DNA from: Pseudoalteromonas sp. NBT06-2 | GTDB taxonomy: Bacteria > Pseudomonadota > Gammaproteobacteria > Enterobacterales > Alteromonadaceae | DNA: 43,428 bases | NCBI RefSeq assembly: GCF_002276045.1 | Contig: NZ_NQMR01000075.1 | Location: forward strand, 1 to 43,428 | Direction: 5' to 3' | In this document: positions 32,029 through 40,747 of the stretch, piece after piece | How positions within the stretch are numbered: position 1 is the stretch's first letter | Layout: the number at the start of each line of letters is the position of its first letter | Translations under genes and position numbers: made by a program | Notes under the pieces: model-generated | Databases searched by the model: none | What the model was told of the DNA's origin: nothing | What the model saw: the letters and a program-made list of their open reading frames with translations, nothing else

Positions 32029-33399
32029 ATGTTAGAGCCAAGAATGGTACAAACAAATGCTGATGCTAAAAAAATTGTTGAGCAACGAGAATTGTCTTAT
32101 ATCAAGGTTGGGTTGTTTGATATTGATGGTGTGATGCGTGGTAAATATATGAGTAAAGAGAAATTTTTTTCATCTTTAGATCATGGTTTTGCTTTTTGTG
32201 ATGTGGTATTAGGTTGGGATTCGAATGATCAGCTTTATGATAATACATCTTATACTGGTTGGCATTCTGGCTATCCTGATGCACAAGTTGAGATCATTCC
32301 AAATACATGCCGTGAATTACCTCTTGAAGATAATATGCTGTTATTTATAGCAAAATTTAGAGGACCAGCTGCAAGTATCTGCCCTAAAAACTTACTTAAT
32401 AAAGTGATATCTCAAGCAAAAGAAATGGGCTTTAGCGCTAATGCTGCTTTTGAATATGAATTTTTCATGTTTAATGAAACACCAGAGTCTGTAAGAGAAA
32501 AAGGCTTTAGAAATTTAACTCCCTTAACTCCTGGAAACTTTGGTTATTCTGTGTTGCGAAATAGTACTCATGCTGATATTTATCAGCAAATTTTGCAACT
32601 CGGTGAAGCGATGGATTTCCCAATTGAAGGTTTGCATGCAGAAACAGGGCCTGGCGTCTTAGAAGCCGCGATTAATCATGATATAGCTGAAAATGCCGCA
32701 GACAAAGCTGCTTTATTTAAGACTTTTATAAAAGTGTGGGCACAACAAAACCATTTAATGGCAACATTTATGGCTAAATGGTCAAACAAATTACCTGGGC
32801 AGAGTGGCCATATTCATATCTCCTTAAAAAACCTAGAGGGTGAGCTTATCTTTTATGACTCAACCAAAGCATTTAACATGAGTGATATACAAAAGCATTT
32901 TTTAGCTGGTCAGCAAAAATATATGCCTGAATTTTTAGCGATGATCGCACCTACAGTTAATAGCTATAGCCGAATCGTGCCAGGGCTTTGGGCGCCTTTA
33001 GATGCGACTTGGGGCGTTGAAAATCGTACTACGGCATTACGTTTAATTCCTGGCAGTAAAAAATCTCAAAGAATTGAATATCGTTTAGGTGCTGCAGATG
33101 CAAACCCATATATTGCTTTGGCTGCTGCTTTAGGTTCAGGTTTATTAGGTATCAAAGACAAGTTAGAGCCCCATGAACAAGTAAAAGGTAATGCTTATGA
33201 ACAACAGCATCATAAATCTTTAACTTTACCTCAGTCCCTGCGTGAAGCTGCAAACAAGCTTAAGAATTCAAAATCAGCCAATGCATTATTTGGAAAAGAG
33301 TTTATTGATCATTTTGTGAAAACTCGATTATGGGAAGAAAGAGAGTATCGTAAACACGTTTCTGATTGGGAACTTGAACGATACTTTGAAATTATTTGA
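32029..33399 (+). CDS. Glutamine synthetase-like gamma-glutamyl ligase (PuuA/GlnA-like)
   Basis: This is a 456-residue member of the glutamine synthetase superfamily. The metal and substrate blocks are GLHAETGPGVLEAAIN, GQSGHIHISL, ENRTTALRLIPG and RIEYRLGAADANPYIALAAA. I chose the ATG at 32029 with AGGA at proper spacing; a frame from 31990 would overlap the RAYT repeat. The neighbours are an aldehyde dehydrogenase, an alcohol dehydrogenase and an amidotransferase, all within 20 bases of one another. This context says the enzyme joins glutamate to an amine and does not assimilate ammonia. It is homologous to PuuA/PauA and IpuC. The amine is unknown; an amino alcohol is my best guess from the alcohol dehydrogenase. 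Confidence 0.88.
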   Translation: MLEPRMVQTNADAKKIVEQRELSYIKVGLFDIDGVMRGKYMSKEKFFSSLDHGFAFCDVVLGWDSNDQLYDNTSYTGWHSGYPDAQVEIIPNTCRELPLEDNMLLFIAKFRGPAASICPKNLLNKVISQAKEMGFSANAAFEYEFFMFNETPESVREKGFRNLTPLTPGNFGYSVLRNSTHADIYQQILQLGEAMDFPIEGLHAETGPGVLEAAINHDIAENAADKAALFKTFIKVWAQQNHLMATFMAKWSNKLPGQSGHIHISLKNLEGELIFYDSTKAFNMSDIQKHFLAGQQKYMPEFLAMIAPTVNSYSRIVPGLWAPLDATWGVENRTTALRLIPGSKKSQRIEYRLGAADANPYIALAAALGSGLLGIKDKLEPHEQVKGNAYEQQHHKSLTLPQSLREAANKLKNSKSANALFGKEFIDHFVKTRLWEEREYRKHVSDWELERYFEII

Positions 33400-33410
33400 G
33401 GGAGTACCTT

Positions 33411-34817
33411 ATGTTGTTAAATACAGATGAAGACCTTCAAATAACGCGCACTCCAATTGATAACTCAATATATGTAGAACGAGTTTTAGCAAATGCTCAA
33501 AATATTAATCAAACGCTTAAACTTGCTAAATCAGCTCAATTAAAATGGAAAAAAACAACTTTAAACCAACGTAAAAAAATGTGCCTCGCTATGGTGAATG
33601 CTTTTATCGAAAACAGTGATGAAATTGCCTTGCAATTAAGTTATATGATGGGCCGACCAATAAAATATGCTTTAAGTGAAGTGTTAGGTATGGCACAGCG
33701 TGCTCGGCATATGATCAGTATTGCAAAGGATAGCTTAAAAACGATAAAGGTTTCATCAAATAGAAATATGACTACCTATATAAAGCGAGAGCCACTAGGT
33801 ATTGTATTTGTTATTGCTCCTTGGAATTATCCTTATTTAACAGCTATAAATAGTCTTATTCCGGCAATAATGGCGGGAAATAGCGTTATATTGAAACATT
33901 CAGCACAAACGCCTCTATGTGCGGAGCAATTTGAAAAAGCATTTGAGCAGGCAAACTTCCCCAAAGGTGTTTTTCAATATTTACATTTAAGTCACGAAAG
34001 TACTGAAGCGATTATTAAGCACAAACAAGTTGATTATGTGTCGTTTACTGGCTCTGTTGCAGGGGGAAAGGCGATTGAAAATGCCTGCAATGGCCATTTT
34101 ATGGGATTAGGTCTAGAGCTTGGTGGAAAAGATCCAGCTTATGTATGTGACGATGCTGATCTTAAATATGCTGTTGAAACTTGTATAGAGGGTGCCTTTT
34201 TTAACTCAGGCCAATCATGTTGCAGTATTGAGCGAATATATGTTGCTGAACAGGTTTTTGATGAATTTGTTGTAACTGCAACAGAACTTGTTAATAAATA
34301 TAAATTAGGCTCTCCTCTTGATGTCGATACCACACTCGGTCCTATGGTAAATGCCAAACCTGCAGATTTTATTCGTGATCAAATACATCATGCGGTTAAT
34401 GCGGGTGCAAAAACACATATTAAGCCTGAAAACTATCCATTAGATAAAGAAGGCAGTGCCTATTTAGCGCCGCAAATATTAACAAATGTTGATCATTCAA
34501 TGGATATCATGACTAAAGAAAGCTTTGGCCCAGTTGTTGGCATAATGAAAGTCCATAGTGATAAACAAGCAATTGACTTAATGAATGATTCTGAATTTGG
34601 TTTAACCGCATGTGTATTTACTAAAAATGTAAATAGAGCAATTACAATTGGCGAACAGCTAGAAACAGGCACCTTTTTCATGAACCGATGTGACTACTTA
34701 GACCCCGCACTCGCTTGGACAGGTGTTAAAAACTCAGGTCGAGGATGTACGTTATCTATTTTAGGTTATGGCGCATTAACTCGACCAAAATCATTTCACT
34801 TAAAAACTAAAACTTAA
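33411..34817 (+). CDS. NAD(P)-dependent aldehyde dehydrogenase
   Basis: This 468-residue enzyme has the catalytic Glu in GLELGGKDPAYVCDDAD and the nucleophilic Cys in FFNSGQSCCSIERIYV (Cys at GQSC). The cofactor-binding block is FVIAPWNYPYL. It resembles succinate-semialdehyde-type dehydrogenases. The start at 33411 has GGGAG; the frame opens at 33396 but without support. It follows the ligase gene by 11 bases. In the proposed pathway it oxidises a gamma-glutamyl-amino-aldehyde to the acid, the role of PuuC/PauC. Confidence 0.92.
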   Translation: MLLNTDEDLQITRTPIDNSIYVERVLANAQNINQTLKLAKSAQLKWKKTTLNQRKKMCLAMVNAFIENSDEIALQLSYMMGRPIKYALSEVLGMAQRARHMISIAKDSLKTIKVSSNRNMTTYIKREPLGIVFVIAPWNYPYLTAINSLIPAIMAGNSVILKHSAQTPLCAEQFEKAFEQANFPKGVFQYLHLSHESTEAIIKHKQVDYVSFTGSVAGGKAIENACNGHFMGLGLELGGKDPAYVCDDADLKYAVETCIEGAFFNSGQSCCSIERIYVAEQVFDEFVVTATELVNKYKLGSPLDVDTTLGPMVNAKPADFIRDQIHHAVNAGAKTHIKPENYPLDKEGSAYLAPQILTNVDHSMDIMTKESFGPVVGIMKVHSDKQAIDLMNDSEFGLTACVFTKNVNRAITIGEQLETGTFFMNRCDYLDPALAWTGVKNSGRGCTLSILGYGALTRPKSFHLKTKT

Positions 34818-34834
34818 ATTATACAGGTGGAACT

Positions 34835-36004
34835 ATGAAGCTTGATCATTTAAAAGCCGATTGGAATTACCCAACCAATATTAAACAAGGTATAGGGCGA
34901 GTTACTGAGTTACCTGAATTATGTAAAAATATCGAAATGAAAAAACCTTTATTAATTACAGACCCTTATTTAGCCCAACAACCTATGGTGAGTAAGATAT
35001 TAACTCATTGTCGTGAGCAGGGTTTAAATTGTGATATTTTTAGCAAAATTGTCAGTAATCCCACAGAGCAAAATATAATAGATGGCGTAATGGCATTTAA
35101 TAATAGTAATCATGATGGGGTAATTGCATTGGGTGGTGGCTCTGCGATCGATGCTGCCAAGTCAGTTGCTTTAATGGCGGGGCAAACTTTACCATTATGG
35201 AGTTTTGAAGATAAAGAAGATAATTGGAGTCGTGTCAATACAAGTGAAATGGTATCTGTCATTGCTGTTCCTACAACATCAGGTACTGGCTCAGAAGTAG
35301 GCCGTGTTGCAGTGATCACAGATGTTGAAGCTAAAATAAAGCGGCTTATTTATCATCCTAATATGTTGCCTAAAGTTGTTATCTTAGATCCAGAACTTAC
35401 GCTTGATTTACCAGCCCATTTAACTGCAGCAACAGGAATGGATGCATTTTCACATGCATTAGAGGCTTATTGTGCACCAAGTTATCACCCTATGGCGCAA
35501 GGCATCGCTTTAGAGGCTATTAGATTAATAAAAGATAATTTATTAAAGGCAACACTTAATGGGCAAAACCTAGAGGCAAGAGCACATGTTATGGTGGCGT
35601 CAACTATGGGCGCAACGGCATTTCAGCGAGGATTAGGTGGCATGCACGCGTTAGCGCATTCTTTAGGGGCGCTTTATAATTGCCATCATGGTTTATTAAA
35701 CGCGATATTGATGCCATATGTGCTAAAAGCAAATCGCTCTGAAATTGAAGGCCGAATAAGAAGATTAACGCGTTATATTGGATTAAAAGATGCGTGTTTT
35801 GACAGTTTTATAGCGTGGGTGATCAACTTACGTCATGAGTTGAATATGCCTCATACTTTAAGTGATATCGATATAACAGTCAAAGATGCCAGTTTAATTG
35901 GTGAAATGGCTTTTAAAGACCCTTGTGCTGGTTCCAATCCAATTCAATTTAGCAAAAATCAATATACTGACATTTTTATGAATGCCTTAAACGGTGAAAT
36001 ATAA
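34835..36004 (+). CDS. Iron-containing alcohol dehydrogenase
   Basis: This 389-residue group III alcohol dehydrogenase has the NAD-binding GLY-rich block GVIALGGGSAIDAAKSVAL and PTTSGTGSEVGRVAV. The metal ligands are the Asp and His of GMDAFSHALEAY and the two His of MHALAHSLGALYNCHHG. It oxidises an alcohol to an aldehyde or reduces in the reverse direction. AGGTGG precedes the ATG, 17 bases after the previous stop. It takes the place that the FAD oxidase (PuuB) or an aminotransferase has in polyamine clusters, which is the unusual feature of this operon. Confidence 0.92.
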   Translation: MKLDHLKADWNYPTNIKQGIGRVTELPELCKNIEMKKPLLITDPYLAQQPMVSKILTHCREQGLNCDIFSKIVSNPTEQNIIDGVMAFNNSNHDGVIALGGGSAIDAAKSVALMAGQTLPLWSFEDKEDNWSRVNTSEMVSVIAVPTTSGTGSEVGRVAVITDVEAKIKRLIYHPNMLPKVVILDPELTLDLPAHLTAATGMDAFSHALEAYCAPSYHPMAQGIALEAIRLIKDNLLKATLNGQNLEARAHVMVASTMGATAFQRGLGGMHALAHSLGALYNCHHGLLNAILMPYVLKANRSEIEGRIRRLTRYIGLKDACFDSFIAWVINLRHELNMPHTLSDIDITVKDASLIGEMAFKDPCAGSNPIQFSKNQYTDIFMNALNGEI

Positions 36005-36010
36005 ATATTT

Positions 36011-36730
36011 ATGAAATTAGGTATTTTAATATGTGACCACGTTCAAACACACTTACAACATGAGTTTGGTGATTACCAAAATATGTTTATTAACACTATC
36101 ATTAAGTCTAACTCAGGCATTAAAAACCTTAAGTTATCATTTTATGATGTTCAAAAGGAGCAATATCCTATTGATATCAATGAGTGTGATGCCTATATGA
36201 GTACAGGCAGTCAATATAGTGTTTATGAAAAACAAGTATGGATCATTCAATTATTATCTTTTATTAAAACGCTCTATTTAGCCAAAAAACCTTTTGTAGG
36301 CATTTGTTTTGGCCATCAATTAATTGCACACGCTTTAGGAGGATTAGTTGAAAAATCAGATAAAGGCTGGGGATTAGGTGTAACTTGCGCAAATGTATTA
36401 CAAAAAAAAACTTGGATGAAACCCAATTTAATTTCAGTTAAATTAGTTGTAAGCCATCAAGATCAAGTTATAAAACTACCAAAAAATTGTCAAATATTAA
36501 TCGGAAGTGAGTTTTGTCCAAATTATATGATTCAAATTGACAAACACTTTTTAGGCATACAAGGGCATCCAGAGTTTGCTCGAGAATATTCAAAAGCTTT
36601 AATGCTTTCGAGAAAAGATAGGATCCCTAAATGTGTATTAGATACAGGTATTAAATCATTAAACTATGTTCCTGATGGGCTCATTATTATGCATTGGATT
36701 TTATGCTTTTTGAAGAAGAGCATAAATTAA
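36011..36730 (+). CDS. Class I glutamine amidotransferase-like hydrolase
   Basis: This 239-residue class I GATase has the nucleophile in FVGICFGHQLIAHALGG and the His-Glu pair in IQGHPEF. It is a stand-alone domain with no synthetase attached. In puu/pau clusters the last step is hydrolysis of a gamma-glutamyl amide by PuuD or PauD; this protein belongs to the related GuaA-like branch and probably has that job. It starts six bases after the alcohol dehydrogenase stop with a weak ribosome binding site, which suggests translational coupling. It is the last gene of the operon; no clear terminator follows. Confidence 0.85.
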   Translation: MKLGILICDHVQTHLQHEFGDYQNMFINTIIKSNSGIKNLKLSFYDVQKEQYPIDINECDAYMSTGSQYSVYEKQVWIIQLLSFIKTLYLAKKPFVGICFGHQLIAHALGGLVEKSDKGWGLGVTCANVLQKKTWMKPNLISVKLVVSHQDQVIKLPKNCQILIGSEFCPNYMIQIDKHFLGIQGHPEFAREYSKALMLSRKDRIPKCVLDTGIKSLNYVPDGLIIMHWILCFLKKSIN

Positions 36731-37057
36731 GATTCTGTCGTTATTTAGTCTCACATTCTTATTTTTTAGAAACATATTGACTGATAGATGACGCTTAACT
36801 TCGTAAATAAACAGGTTGTATCTTAGATAAACCGGGAGCAGAGGTAATGATCGCGGGAATTGAAATATGGTAAATACTCAGAAATGGTCAAATGGAACAA
36901 CCCAGATACATGACTCTTAAGAAACAATTTTATTCATTAGTGGCTTAACTGTGTTTGAAAGAAGGTGTTTTGACTTTAATTCTAAGATGCGACAGAGTAA
37001 AAAATACTAAATGTAGTATGGTTCTCCAACTACAGCATTTTATTAGCTGAAGATAAT
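36731..37057. other. Intergenic region left of the IS110-type element; nothing recognised
   Basis: This is AT-rich sequence with no ORF that has a ribosome binding site, no strong hairpin and no match that I can name. It may hold the original downstream flank of the operon. Confidence 0.4.
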
Positions 37058-37130
37058 TGGACTCCCCTACACCTAAAAGCGTAGGGTAATATATCATTAC
37101 CGCGTAATTTGATTAAAAAGAGTCCTTAAA

Positions 37131-38240
37131 ATGAATAAAACTATAGTTGGCGTTGATTTAGCAAAAAAAGTTATTCAAGTTTGTATACCCAAACCACTTC
37201 AAGATGCAGGATTCAGTTGGAATTAGAAATACTTTAGGCAAGGCATTGATTGAAGAACATGGTTATTCCCTTTTCAAAATCAATAACGCTGCATAAAGTA
37301 TTTATAAACCAACCTTACAGGGACTTCTGAGCAAATCATGCTCGTTGTTGCCTGCATGGATGTAGGTACTAGAGCAATGCAGGAGCATATTGCCGGTCCA
37401 TCTTTTTTTAAGGGAGTAACCATTAATGCAAAGATGCGCCTAGATCATGAATTGCTCAGCAGTCCTGAACCTCACATCTTGAAGTGGCTTGGGTATATAT
37501 ACAAAAACAAAAAGGTGCAGTCTAATACTGAAATGACACCGGATGAATTTCTTTGTTGGCTTGTCACTTCAAAAGCGGTTTTAATTGTATTTGAGGCATG
37601 TGGAATTACTGGAAACAAAGAGCTATTGAAGCTGGGCATGATGCTCGTTTAATATCAGCTAAATTAGTCTCTGCTGTAAGGCAAAATCAAAAAACAGATA
37701 AGAATGATGCCCTCGCAATTGTGCAAGCTTCTTTATTACCTGAAGTCAGGTTTATTTCAGGGAAAAGTGTTAAGCAACAGCAGCTACAATCTATAAAACG
37801 CTTACGAGAATTAGCCATAAAGCATCGAGACGCACTTAAAAAACAGATATTGGCACTTTTGTTAGAGTTAAACATTGGCTGCCAAATGGAAGTGCCCGTT
37901 TAATCAATAAAATAGATGACATATTGGAAGATGCTGAAAATGAATTGTCGGCCGAATTCAGGCAAGTTCTTCAGGTTGGACAACAACAATTAAGTGCAGC
38001 GATCAAATCCGTTTTGATTTACGACGACTGTTCGGAAAAATTAAAAACAGTACACTCAGGAGCCAACTAATTTCAGGCGCAATGTCAGTAGTAAAGCAAA
38101 TCGTTAAGCGAGAAGCTAGAACGAAAAAAGAAGTTTGGCTTAAAAGCTTGATCGAACGCAGGGGAAACAAGTGTGCAGCGGTTGCACTGGCAAATAAAAC
38201 AGTGAGAACAGCTTTCGTCATGCTTACCCAAGGTACATAA
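37131..38240 (+). pseudogene. IS110-family transposase, broken
   Basis: Pieces in order are: MNKTIVGVDLAKKVIQVC (first catalytic Asp), then the MITE, then YKNKKVQSNTEMTPDEFLCW and AVLIVFEACG. After a frameshift come YWKQRAIEAGHDARLISAKL, TDKNDALAIVQASLLPEVRF and KQQQLQSIKRLRELAIKHRD. After another frameshift comes WLPNGSARLINKIDDILEDA to a stop near 38070. The last frame gives VWLKSLIERRGNKCAAVALA, then NKTVRTAFVMLTQGT. The Transposase_20 core (GIG...GR..AAWLGL) and its Ser are missing. It cannot be functional. Confidence 0.88.
37186..37495. mobile_element. 310-bp MITE with TA target duplication (copy 2), nested in the IS110 element
   Basis: The ends match copy 1 (TACCCAAACCACTTCAAGAT at the left; the reverse complement TACCCAAGCCACTTCAAGAT at the right), with flanking TA at 37184 and 37496. 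The left 150 bp correspond to copy 1 in reverse orientation. About 140 bp more lie inside, bounded by TGAGCAAATCATG and CATGAATTGCTCA, a second inverted repeat. Removing the MITE and one TA restores the transposase frame (VIQVC + IYKNKKV). Confidence 0.85.
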
Positions 38241-38481
38241 TACAAAGCTGAGTTACTTGCAGCTTAATAACGAGTTCAGACAATAAAAATGCACTAACGA
38301 AGATAAAAATCAGCAAACTAAGTCAGCTAGCCACATAGAGCAATAAGCTCGCTTTGAAGATTTGACAGTTTGTTCGCGTAAATATCATGGAGCCTGAGTT
38401 CGCTACTCAATTAGAGCTCGTACATAAGTACGCATTTATTTCTTTGACTAAGTCATTTTGTTGTTGACACTGGGGAGTCCA

Positions 38482-39214
38482 CATAAGTGGCATAGTATTG
38501 CGAAGCAATCGATTTGCCCCCTTTGTTCTTTGTTTCACTTAATAACTGGAACAATGAAAAATTTCAGGTTTTAAAACCTGCACTTTGAATGGAGATGGGT
38601 ATACACCCCTTTGTTTACCTTAATACTACTGATATCGAAACTTTTTACAGAAAAGCTAAAAAATTAAAGAATACTTAGAATATATTTAATCCAAGACATG
38701 ATTTCTAGATTAAATATGAATTTATTGAGGCATAAAATTCTAAATCAAAAAATCGGCATATGAAATAAATATTTAGATTAAGGTATTGATTTTAAATTCA
38801 CTTATTGAAAATATAATTTTACATCACTAAGTTATTCTACTATCCTACCACCGCAAAATTATTTAAATATTACAAAATTTAATTAATAGTGATTTTATCA
38901 CGGCAAGAGCATTACGAATTTTATACAAGTTTAGTTTGAAATTTAATCTAAACAGACTTGTGTGGAGCTTAAATCTGTAGATTTTTTTGAACCAGCATAT
39001 AAAAACAGTTTATTTGATTTGTTTTTTTCAAAAAGGCGATGTCAATACCATTTATAATGCTCTTGCCCTGGTGATTTTATATCTAGCAGGGAGAACTTTG
39101 TTTTTCAGGATCCCTTCGTACTTTTTAAATGGCTTTTTGATGAGAGTATTTTTTATTGCTTCTGCTTTTATATATCAAGACATTTTCAGCAGTAAAAAAT
39201 TAAGCGCTTAAATA
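38482..39214. other. AT-rich intergenic region with a degraded MITE end
   Basis: GCACTTTGAATGGAGATGGG followed by TATA (about 38580-38603) resembles the MITE end GCACTTTGAAGTGGCTTGGG plus TATA and may be a solo relic. CAGGTTTTAAAACCTG just before it is a 16-bp palindrome. A 74-residue frame at 38987-39211 begins with TTG and has no ribosome binding site or family, so I do not call it a gene. Confidence 0.4.
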
Positions 39215-39440
39215 TTGTTACTGGTGTGGTACATTTTTTCGATTGTAGAGTCAAAAAAATTATAGCCCAAGTTGTGTGGTTGCTAAAACACGTTAATTTT
39301 TGTTATTACGCTCAGTACATCAGAAGGGCGAGCTATGTATTCACTCTTAACTTCTGTATTGGCGGGTAATTTAAATCATCAGAAGATTTAAGTGCTTGTA
39401 GTGATTTTGGCTTAGCGATTGAAGTTCTCTGTATGATATT
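39215..39440 (+). pseudogene. Decayed copy of the secreted paralogous protein family
   Basis: Three frames give, in order, GVVHFF, then NYSPSCVVAKT, then FVITLSTSEGRAMYSLLTSV followed by LAGNL, and then SACSDFGLAIEV. Each block aligns with the gene at 39531: DIVYFTT, TASPSCVVNDT, WSVSLNSGSGRALYSLLATA followed by LAGEL, and SAQDCGDTPGIE. It has at least two frameshifts and a stop and is not functional. It is the first and oldest-looking unit of the tandem array. Confidence 0.7.
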
Positions 39441-39530
39441 GATTTTAATTATGAGGACGAAACTATGTGGCAGTTCACCTTGTATTATCAAAGCAGAATA
39501 AATTTCCAAAAAATAAAGGAATGCATCTTA

Positions 39531-40277
39531 GTGAAAAAACGATTAACTATACCTCTATTACTTACCTGTTTTCATATATCTGCAGCAGCAAAAGTGGATT
39601 ACTTAAATGTTGATGGTGATATTGTTTATTTTACAACCACTGAAGGTAAGGCGACAGCTAGCCCTAGTTGCGTAGTGAATGATACGCAAAAACAGTGGAG
39701 CGTATCATTAAATTCAGGTAGTGGACGAGCCTTGTATTCATTATTGGCTACTGCGTTGGCGGGTGAGTTAGCTGTTACAGTTACAAGTGCTCAAGATTGT
39801 GGTGATACACCTGGAATAGAAAGGGCGTCAAGCATTGCTATTGCAGCAAATTCAAATGTTACAACTGGCGCCAAATCGTTTTACTTGTATAAAGGAGATG
39901 GTACTACGCAACTGGGGAGAATTATTTCAGTTGCAAATGGTGCTGTAGTCTATTTATCATCAGGAGATAATACTAGATTCCATTATTATAGAAAAAATGC
40001 AGGTGTCCCACACTTAAGGTATTTAGAGGCAAATTGTCAAGGAACTGCATTTACAGGTTCTCCAAACGAAGTATCTGTTCATCCATTGGTCAATAATGGC
40101 CACTACATGAAAGCAGAAAATTATTCAAATCAGAGAAGAATACTATCCAATAGAAGTATTTCAGGGGAAAAAGATACATGCTATAACATGGATGCTTATT
40201 TTGATGTTTACAATCTAAATTTAAATCATGAAGATAAACTATGCGGTACAAAACCTTGTATGATCAAAGATGAATAA
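39531..40277 (+). CDS. Secreted protein, tandem paralog family member 1 (long form)
   Basis: GTG at 39531 starts a clear signal peptide (MKKRLTIPLLLTCFHISAAA) and AAGGA lies ten bases upstream; the longer frame from 39465 would bury that signal. The mature protein has about 230 residues. Its first half is the shared domain: YLNVDGDIVYFTT, a Cys (SPSCVV), GRALYSLLATALAGEL, then DCGDTPGIER. The second half is unique, Cys-containing and rich in Asn, Tyr and Ser, ending GTKPCMIKDE. I do not recognise the family. The alternation of strands with one central helix and two conserved Cys recalls small OB-fold or toxin-B-like modules, but that is only an impression. Confidence 0.75.
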   Translation: MKKRLTIPLLLTCFHISAAAKVDYLNVDGDIVYFTTTEGKATASPSCVVNDTQKQWSVSLNSGSGRALYSLLATALAGELAVTVTSAQDCGDTPGIERASSIAIAANSNVTTGAKSFYLYKGDGTTQLGRIISVANGAVVYLSSGDNTRFHYYRKNAGVPHLRYLEANCQGTAFTGSPNEVSVHPLVNNGHYMKAENYSNQRRILSNRSISGEKDTCYNMDAYFDVYNLNLNHEDKLCGTKPCMIKDE

Positions 40278-40393
40278 CTTATTTATTAGCAGGTGCTTAA
40301 TTTACATTTTAGCTAGTTGGTACAGGTGAGATACCCTTGGCTTGACGTTAAAAACAATGCATTCATAAGTATATTAATTAAAAGGATTTTAAA

Positions 40394-40723
40394 GTGAAAA
40401 ATTTAATGACTATGTTTTTATGTAGCTGCGTGGCTGCATCTCAAACACTTATGGCAGCCAGTCAATTAACTGAAATAAAAATTGAAGATGATATTGTATA
40501 TTTTACGACTAAAGAAATATTAACCACCACAGTAACGTGTGTACTAACTGAAAATATAGGTCGATGGGCTTTTACTCTTCGTTCTACTAATGGCAAAGGT
40601 ATACATTTAGCATTAATGACAGCTGCGACTTCAGGGCAAAAAATATCCGTTACATCCGCCAATGATTGCCATGATAAAAATGGTTTTGAACGACCACTCT
40701 CTGTCAGTGTTTTTAACCATTAA
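40394..40723 (+). CDS. Secreted protein, tandem paralog family member 2 (short form)
   Basis: It starts at GTG 40394 with AAAGGA upstream, giving 109 residues: a signal peptide (MKNLMTMFLCSCVAASQTLM) and then only the shared domain. Shared blocks are IKIEDDIVYFTTKE, TVTCVL, RWAFTLRSTNGKGIHLALMT and DCHDKNGFERPLSV. The two conserved Cys are present and probably form a disulphide in the periplasm or outside the cell. It is the minimal form of the family. It follows member 1 by 116 bases. Confidence 0.75.
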   Translation: MKNLMTMFLCSCVAASQTLMAASQLTEIKIEDDIVYFTTKEILTTTVTCVLTENIGRWAFTLRSTNGKGIHLALMTAATSGQKISVTSANDCHDKNGFERPLSVSVFNH

Positions 40724-40747
40724 TTAAAATATATAAAAGGAAAATAA

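Larger units (their letters stand above)
37058..38481 (+). mobile_element. Dead IS110/IS1111-type insertion sequence
   Basis: The ends TGGACTCCCC (37058-37067) and GGGGAGTCCA (38472-38481) form a 10-bp inverted repeat around a broken IS110 transposase. Short (subterminal) inverted repeats are the mark of the IS1111 subgroup. The total is 1.42 kb, but 310 bp of this is a nested MITE. About 300 bp of the IS itself is therefore missing. The true ends may lie a few bases outside the repeats. Confidence 0.7.

Noticed and set aside
38562..38577. Palindrome CAGGTTTTAAAACCTG as a possible operator
   Set aside because: It is AT-rich, has no gene at a useful distance, and sits beside a MITE relic, so element debris is the simpler reading.
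38987..39211. 74-residue hydrophobic ORF with a TTG start
   Set aside because: There is no ribosome binding site, the composition is that of AT-rich noncoding DNA, and the decayed paralog begins directly after it.
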